Positions 57,229-64,000 of a stretch of DNA of 64,000 nt are shown piece by piece. A program made the position numbers and the translations under genes. Position 1 is the stretch's first letter, and every line of letters begins with the position of its first letter. This DNA is from Armillaria gallica (lineage: Eukaryota; Basidiomycota; Agaricomycetes; Agaricales; Physalacriaceae), in NCBI GenBank assembly GCA_037576215.1, contig JBANDB010000014.1:992001-1056000 (forward strand), given 5' to 3'. The notes beneath the pieces were generated by a model. The model ran no database searches. It was not told the origin of the DNA and worked only from the letters and a program-made list of their open reading frames with translations.

Positions 57229-60060
57229 ATGAGTGAAGTTATTGTTGAAATATCTCAAGGGATAGCTACGGTGACTCTGAACCGCCCGAAAAGTCTGAAT
57301 GCCATCATAGTTGAAGGTAGGCACGTCTGTGCCAACGTATGGCAGTCATTCATATTGCCCTCATACAGATTACGATGCTTTTGCGAATGCTCTCAGGGAT
57401 ATTGATCGCCGAGATGATGTGCTTGTAACGGTATGGCAGGGTGAGTGCCTATATCAGTAGAATAGTCGTTGTATGCTGAGCGGCAGTCCCTAGCTACCGG
57501 GAAGTGGTTTTGCGCGTACGGATCTCGTAAGCTACTTGTGCTACACGAGGTGTTAATGAAGGCCGTGCTAGTGGTACTAATGTCAAGGGCGCTCGTCCTT
57601 TTGTATCCGGATCGCTACGGAACTCGTTTTTAAATAATGTGGCGCACACTACAACTGATTGCGGACAGGCCGTGAGTTCTAAGATGGAGAATACTGATTC
57701 ATCTATTCTGAATGTCTCAACAGCTGTATTCCCATTCCAAGATCCTGGTCGCTGCTTTGAATGGCCCGGTGATGGGTCAATATCATGTTCTACACTAACG
57801 CGCCTTAAGACATCATTCTGACGAATATATGTTGCTGCAGGCATCTCGGCGGGCGAGTTAATCTCCAGCAAACTCCATCCTGCGCTCATCAGCAGATTGG
57901 GAAAAAAATTTCCGGGGCTTGTGGCGACCACGGTCCGGCGGAATTCTTATTCGCCTTGTCAAGGAGGTGCCCAAAATGACGACATATTTAAATGTACTGC
58001 GAGCCGGCAAATCCTATATCTATGACGTCCAGATCTGCCGTTCCATCAGACTTGCCAATGTCTTCTTCGGGAAGCCCTCACCGTCGTCTCCATCGCCTTC
58101 CTCTGAGTGTTCTTCCTTGGTGGCTTCATCGCCTCGTCTGGTGGCCCTCGTTTTGTGTGCGGAAGCCTGCCTCGATTTACTTTGACCCCGTATTTAGATA
58201 CTGGCTGCACAGAGATTCTCGTGAAGACGGAAGTGAGTCCTTCAGATGTAGTAGTGCACTACTGAATTTTCAGCCACACCCTCAGCCCGTATCAGCGGGA
58301 GTGCTGCAGCAAGGGAGAGGAAGTTCGGTCATTAAGAGAACCATGCGAGACAGGGTTCATGGCGTGACAAAACGAGCATCCGAGTCGGAGATCTCGCGAT
58401 CACCAGATCAATGCTGGGGCAGCAATGTTGAACGTGTGACATGTCGTCGTATGTCTGCTTCCTTCTCGTCATAGAGTACTACGCGTCCATTCGTCCCATG
58501 TGGTTTTCTCCGCATGGTCCATCCATCAGACACAGACCCTACAAGACTTCTCTAGACCCAATCTTCTCCGATGCGGACTTCTTCTTCCGAGCCGGAACTA
58601 GAATTTAGTCAGCTATTTCAACATAAATACAGTCCGAAGTGGCCAACAGAGTTGAAAGCCCCAACGTCTCGGGCAGGATATCATCGCCTCTAGCCATCAC
58701 AAATTCCTTGCTTACGCAACTCTTCTCAGGCATCGGTACGCCCACTTCAAACATCCAAGGTCTTCTGAAGTAACATATCAGTGCAGAGTCGGAGGAGGAA
58801 GTGGTCGTGTTGAAAGGTACTTAGGTCAAGTGAGTCAACCGTCACGATCAGTGAGTTAAATCTCTTGGAATCAGCTCTGTATAGCATCTTACGGAAATTT
58901 TTAAGCCATTAGGTGCAACCTTCTCCAAACAATGTCACCCTTTGGTTAATGGTCTGGATCTCCAAGGCCATTTGTATAAACTGTATTATCTAGACGTACT
59001 TGTATTCTGTTTACGGCGATAATAATACAATAATAACAATAAATCTACTATTTCAAGTTTCTTCGTCTCCTCCAAGAGTGAAAATTCAAAATATTCGTAG
59101 TATATGAAGTGGGCCCTAGCCACCTGAGAAGGTATAGCTCGTTTTATGATGCTGGTCATGTTATACCTGCGTATGGTGTCAAATAAGCATTACCGGCATC
59201 AGAAATACTCATAATGATACATGCAGATTTTTATTCCTCCAATGTTCATATGGGCATATAAGGCTGCCGCAATTATTTCGGATGTTGTCATGCATTTCGG
59301 GCCTTGCCAAGGGCTTATACGGCCATATATATTTCTGTCCAATTCGCTGATGCTAGCCTTACAAATCTTCTTCAGCCTTGCTTGGGCATTTCGATTTTAT
59401 TTACAGTGTTCCGGAAGCATGGCTCTCTGTACCATTCACATTCTTAGGTCAGTCAATTGAAGGGCTCGTCGCAACGGTGTTATCTGATGGTGTGCATCTA
59501 GGAATTGTTGCGGAAGGAGGTGCCAGCGTCACCTTCGCAAATCGGAGTGAGTTTGATGGCCGACTCCGCGCCGTACTTTCCATGTGTTGAAATTCCATCC
59601 ACAGTGGGGGTGGCGAAGGCTAACGAGGCACTTCTCTGGGGTAAAAAGCAGACTGCGGAGGAGCTTGTACGATGTGGTTTCATCAAGTACGTAACTTTCA
59701 ATACTAACGTTGTATCCGGATCCTGATCATAACCCCATCATCGCCGAAGCAAAATATTTCCGTCATCACCCGCTGATAAGTTCCATGCTGCAGTTCGGCG
59801 CCATTTGCAAAGCGAGCTTGAGGGGCTTGATCCCACCGCCCTACTGAGCGTCAAGAAATTACTGCGTGCAGGCTTGGACGAGAGGAACAATCCAGACGCT
59901 GTCAATTTACGAGAAAGTTATGGTCCGTCCTGATTGTTACCACGTCGAGGGCCTTGTGCTTATCGTTCCCCTTACAGCGCAATCTGAAAGATTTGCAAGT
60001 GGGATACCCGCAGAACGGTTTGGACAAATTGCTAGGCGTGAAATCAGACACAAATTGTAA
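57229..60060 (+). CDS. Peroxisomal enoyl-CoA isomerase/hydratase, with a 1.5-kb intron
   Basis: Acts in beta-oxidation of unsaturated fatty acids. The ATG at 57229 gives MSEVIVEISQGIATVTLNRP, then SLNAIIVEDYDAFANALRDI. ATGKWFCAYGSRVNEGRASG follows, then LYSHSKILVAALNGPVMG (the crotonase oxyanion loop). A 12-nt exon (57841-57852) codes for ISA. The next coding exon starts at 59376: LLGHFDFIYSVPEAWLSVPF. The end exons give IVAEGGASVTFANRMGVAKA, WGKKQTAEELVRCGFI, FHAAVRRHLQSELEGLDPTA and ARREIRHKL. The final HKL is a peroxisomal PTS1-like signal. The coding sequence is intact, although the intron 57853-59375 is far longer than all others here. Expression depends on splicing it. Confidence 0.85.
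57853..59375 (+). other. 1,523-nt GC-AG intron carrying inserted sequence
   Basis: The donor is GGCGG|GCGAGT and the acceptor CTTCTTCAG|CC. Other introns in the gene are about 50-65 nt. The first 700 nt or so are GC-richer and contain a 160-codon Ser/Arg/Pro-rich frame (57992-58474). The last 500 nt are AT-rich (for example 58980-59060). No terminal repeats, polymerase motifs or target duplications were recognised. If the intron were kept, the frame would meet a stop near 58024. Confidence 0.65.
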
Positions 60061-60497
60061 CCGGTGTGAGGGTTGAAACTGACGTATTAGCTGCAATGAG
60101 ATGGCGATGATGTTCGTGAGCGTTTGGAAGGCTGGCGTCTAGTAGCGTCATTTGTATGATTGAGGAATGGTATAGAAATTTGGTGAAGAGTACTTATCGG
60201 TGCTGTTCCTCGACATTGATAACAGTTGCAGCCGGATGCCAGGATCCATATGGGTAGCTTGTGCAACCAGTCGCTTGGCGGTGAAATCAATGCATTCAAC
60301 GAGCAAGGCGGAGCGTTTGGCCACGGCGGCTGTAATGATCTTGTGATCGATCAGCTCTTGGCAGTCGGCGACAAGTTCGAGTTCTTTTGACCTGATGATG
60401 ATGTTTTCAATTTGCTCAAACGCTAGGCTTCTTGTTCCTTACATAAAGCTTCGGCTGCCCTGCATTTCTTCCTCCGACCATCTTCTGCTCTCCAGCC
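60061..60497. other. Intergenic; permease promoter
   Basis: No coding signal was seen. CT-rich sequence lies just before the permease ATG. Confidence 0.5.
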
Positions 60498-62852
60498 ATG
60501 GTCGACGTCGAAAAAGTCGAGAAGGATATCCGCGACACATCCGCCAGCTCTATCGCCAGCAACCAGAACAACGGCTACTATGAGGAGGATCTCCACGAAC
60601 CGCCCCCCGAGAGCACTCTTCATCGCGGTCTCAAGGCCCGACAGATATCCATGATTGCTGTACGCTGGCATTCAACTTTCATCGCTATTCGGACTTGATT
60701 ATAACTAACATCGTTTCTTAGCTCGGCGGCGCCGTTGGAACAGGGCTGATTATGTTTGTGTCTTTTTTTACTTTCCACTGGCAGGCAGTTGAGCTGATGT
60801 TTCTGCAGTGGGTCGGGTACGGCGCTTCGAAGGGGAGGGCCTCTAGGTCTTCTACTGGGGTATTCGTTTGTCGGAATTATCTGCTATATGGTCATGATCG
60901 CCCTCGGAGAGATGGCTGCGTATCTACCTCACAAAAAAGGCTTTTCTGGCTATGCAACTCGATTTGTTGATCCTGCACTGGGGTTTGCGTTGGGTTATAA
61001 TTATCTTATGAAATATGTGGGTCTGAGATTTCTCGGCCTATTCGCGGACTCAAGGCGCCTTTAGCTTATAGTAACGCCAAACAATATCAACGCCGCCGGA
61101 GTGGTCGTACAATATTGGACTAGAGCAGTTCACACTGCCATATGGATGAGTAAGTCTGGACATATTGAAGATTAAACTTCACTGAACTAGAGCAGGTATT
61201 TTTATTGTTTTCAGTAAGCAAAGGTCCGCTTCAGACGGGAATAGCAGAAATGACCTTCACACCTAGTTTTTGTTGTGAATATGCTCGGAGTTCGTGTATT
61301 TGGAGAGCTTGAATTTTGGTTCTCAAGTATCAAAGGTGGATGTTTCTCCGGTGTCATCCAACTCTTGATCTGACACTGGCCTGAAGTAATATCTTTGATT
61401 GGGTTGTTGTTGATGGGTATCATCATTGACTTGGGTATGTTCCGGACCTATATCATCCCGCCCTCATGACTTGATATACCTGAGCTAGGTGGAAATCCGC
61501 AACATGACCGTATTGGTTTCCGTTACTGGCAGCATCCAGATGGGCCTATGGGACACTATCTTTTGTCCCAAGTTCATAACGAGCACTTGTCAATTTTCCT
61601 GGGATTTTGGGCTACTCTGACGAATGCCCTCTTCGCCTTCATCGGCACAGAACTTATTGGTGTATGCCGTTCATTGTCTTGATTCTACATCATACTGACA
61701 GTGGCGTTTTAGGTTACAGTCGGAGAGGTCGGTTGTTATACTTTAACCATTTTGCCTTCATAACTTAAATGTGTGCAGGCCGAAAACCCTCGTCGCAATA
61801 TTCCCATTGCTATCAGACGCACGTTCTGGCGTATCCTCGTATTCTATGTGGGAGGAGTTTTCGTTATTGGTCTCATCGTTCCCAGTACGGCAAATGATTT
61901 GTTCGTCGCTACAAGCGCCAAAACTGGAGGTCCGTACTTTATTCTCTTGTGTATTGTCGGAGTCTCACAGGTGGTCTCCCCCACTAGCCGCTGCTTCACC
62001 TTTTGTAGTTGGTGAGTCTGTTTTTGCAACAATTTTAGGAAAGATGCTCATTTTTGGCACAGCGACTACTTTGGTCGGCATTCGAGTTCTAAACCACGTC
62101 ATCAATGCTGCTATTCTAATCTTCGTCATGAGCGCGGCCAATTCCGACCTGTATATCGGTTCGCGTACTCTTTATGCTCTTGCTGCGGAGGGGAAGGCCC
62201 CCAAAATTTTCACTCGCGTGAATCGCCTGGGTGTTCCGTATGTTGCATCGGTGTTTTGCACCATGTTTTGTGGTTTGGTATTTCTCAATGTTAGCTCATC
62301 AAGTGCCAAAGGTGAGACTAGACTGGCTAACAGCCTGTCCAAGTGCTTATTATTCTTTAGTTTTCACCTGGTTCGTCAACCTTGTTTCTACATTCGGCGC
62401 AATAACATGGATATGCATTTGTATCGCTCACCTGTAAGACTGTTATGGCATTTTTATATTTGGGGTGACCTGACACGTTTTTCAGGGCATTCATGAAAGC
62501 TCTCAAAGCACAAGGCATGTCCCGCGACAAATTGCCGTACAAAGCGCCTTTCCAACCCTTTGGGAGCTGGTTCGCACTCGTTGCAACATGTATCATAACC
62601 ATCTTCAAGGGTTATGATACATTCATGCCTTTCAAGACAGACACTTTTATCACGTCCTATATCGGCATACCGGTGTTTATCGTCTTCTACGTGGGGTACA
62701 AGCTCTACTACAGGACCAAGCAGATTCCGCCCGAACATGTAGATCTGGTAACGGGACTGGAGTCCATAAACGAAGAGGAGGAACGATTTGTAGCCGCACA
62801 AGCAGCACTAGGACCTCGGACTCGGCTGCAGAGAATTTGGGATTCACTGTAG
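60498..62852 (+). CDS. Amino-acid permease (fungal APC superfamily, YAT family)
   Basis: A plasma-membrane amino-acid/proton symporter. The ATG at 60498 gives MVDVEKVEKDIRDTSASSIA, then TLHRGLKARQISMIALGGAV, the classic first helix (GGAVGTGLI). Later exons give GMVMIALGEMAAYLP-like sequence (ICYMVMIALGEMAAYLP), GYNYLMKY, NINAAGVVVQYW and HDRIGFRYWQHPD. The central helices follow (FAFIGTELIGV, EAENPRRNIPIAIRR) and then VINAAILIFVMSAANSDLYI. The end holds FTRVNRLGVPYVA, FVNLVSTFGAITWIC and YKAPFQPFGSWFA, and the C-terminal tail ends RLQRIWDSL. Some twelve introns. The EAENPRRNIPIAI motif identifies the YAT family. The preferred amino acid cannot be read from sequence. Confidence 0.9.
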
Positions 62853-63298
62853 ATTGTCCATGTATACTTATTATGACTGATATTCTGATTGCGAAGAGTG
62901 ACTGGAGTGCGGGGAAGGAAGAGAAGAATCTACTAGCTAACGAGCCGTATGGCCTCTGAGGCATCGATTGCGGAATGTCAGGCCAGAATCAGTGTGACCC
63001 ATGTGCGCTGAACCGCGGCACGAGGTTTCTGTGCCAAAAATAGAGACGGAAGTAGTCCTGGTCCATGAACCTCAGTGGTGCGGAAGCCGGATCGGTTCCG
63101 ATCCCATCAACTGCCGATCCTGCCGATGTCATTTTTCAGGCATGTATTTTACCGGCACACGACCAATAATACGAAACAGTCGCTCCACCCTCCACCATCA
63201 CAAGGTTGGGTATTGGCTTAGAGAACGTGCGTCGTCGCCACTACCCATAAATATTCCGACGTCCTGACCGCTGGAAACAGATCTCATAGCTGACTATC
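62853..63298. other. Intergenic; promoter of the phosphate transporter
   Basis: No coding signal was seen. A CATAAATA word lies at 63246-63253, about 46 bp before the ATG. No CACGTG Pho4-type box is present in this stretch. Confidence 0.45.
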
Positions 63299-64000
63299 AT
63301 GCCTGGCGCTTCTAGTGATGCTCGTACGACAGACGCGGAGCCCGTTCGTGTTCCCAACAGGTCCGCTTTGGAAGAGTACGAGCGAGACGGAAGGCCGCCG
63401 TTTATCCTTACTTATACCGAGGTGAAACTACTGGGAATTGCTGGAGTGAGTACCGTCGGAATATTAGAGCTTGGAGTATAATTGACGACGTTTTTACCAG
63501 GTTGGATTCTTCTTAGATGGTGCGTATGGTTGACGTGCACATATATATGCCAGTTGACATATTGTCTTCCAAGCTTACGATCTTTTCATCATCAATGTAA
63601 GTATCTCATCCATACCAGGACGTTGTCGCTCTCATCATACTTTTAGCCTGTGGCCACAATGCTCAAGTACCGTCTTTATGACGGGAATCCGCTCCCCGCC
63701 AACCTAGAAGGTTTCATGAAAGCAGGCGCAAACATCGGAAGTGTCATTGGGCAATTTGCATTTGGTGAGGATATCTATCCCACTTTCAGGCTCCAAATTG
63801 TTCTTACAGTTCTTGGCATAAAGGGTATCTTGCGGACGCTTTAGGAAGAAAAGCAATATGTACGTACAAGTCGCTGAATACGGAGTGCCGGTTGGCTCAT
63901 TGGACACAGATGGCAAGGAGCTCATGCTCATCATCCTCGCCACTATCCTATGCTTGACTACGCCTACTGGTACGCGTTTTCAATACATCGCCAATCTTGC
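63299..64000 (+). CDS. Inorganic phosphate transporter (PHO84 type), 5' part only
   Basis: An MFS phosphate/proton symporter, cut by the right edge of the window. The ATG at 63299 gives MPGASSDARTTDAEPVRVPN. The first helix is EVKLLGIAGVGFFLDAYD, split by an intron, with the FFLDAYDLFIIN motif typical of this family. Next come ATMLKYRLYDG and GFMKAGANIGSVIGQFAFG, then LGRKAIYGKELMLIILAT and CLTTPTG at the window end. Short introns (about 50-70 nt) separate the exons. Domain order agrees with fungal Pho84. The missing part includes the remaining helices. Confidence 0.87.

Noticed and set aside
57494..57931. A 145-codon minus-strand frame in the isomerase gene
   Set aside because: It runs antisense over true isomerase exons and shows no domain.

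Overview
The window is nuclear DNA of a mushroom-forming basidiomycete (Agaricomycetes). Genes lie on both strands, are packed closely and are cut by many introns of about 50-60 nt. The families are eukaryotic: TOG-domain microtubule polymerase, ESCRT-I Vps23, AP-1 beta-adaptin, a HeH/MSC inner nuclear membrane protein, a TEA/ATTS factor and a serine-rich cupredoxin. No tRNA, rRNA, CRISPR array or recognisable transposon was found. Exons were assembled by hand from reading frames, conserved motifs and splice sites, so inner boundaries are provisional.

Layout. 1-1391: no clear gene. 1392-5048: alpha/beta hydrolase, Gir2/RWDD1 and mitochondrial ribosomal protein bS21m. 5538-8342: a short Cys/His-rich protein and an uncharacterised multi-exon protein. 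8705-13268: a transcription-type cyclin and eIF2B-alpha, separated by 1.7 kb without a clear gene. 14427-15047: an intronless ORF of unknown function. 15549-17351: methionine aminopeptidase 1. 18794-29021 (minus): glycerol-3-phosphate acyltransferase and a large XMAP215/Stu2-type protein. 29154-31886: NOC3. 32159-33761 (minus): TEA-domain factor. 34854-36693: VPS23. 37150-41799 (minus): HEH1/SRC1 and sulfide:quinone oxidoreductase. 41902-43989: a possible 72-residue gene and a long empty stretch. 43990-47368: Mso1-like protein and GPI-type cupredoxin. 47638-52586: RMP1/NEPRO-like protein, AP-1 beta and an OTU protease. 52758-60060: aldo/keto reductase, SmgGDS-like armadillo protein and peroxisomal enoyl-CoA isomerase. 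60498-64000: amino-acid permease and the 5' part of a phosphate transporter.

Most genes are housekeeping: translation (bS21m, eIF2B-alpha, Gir2, MAP1), ribosome and RNA processing (NOC3, RMP1-like), trafficking (AP-1, VPS23, Mso1-like), nuclear envelope and microtubules (HEH1, TOG protein), and lipid and sulfur metabolism. Neighbours are not functionally linked in any obvious way. Four close divergent pairs probably share promoters.

No convincing new multi-gene system was found. The most unusual features are a set of four GC-AG introns in three genes that can be read from protein conservation, a 1.5-kb insertion-sized intron in the enoyl-CoA isomerase gene, a 21-nt micro-exon in MAP1, in-frame tandem repeats in two proteins, and several small or unknown genes.
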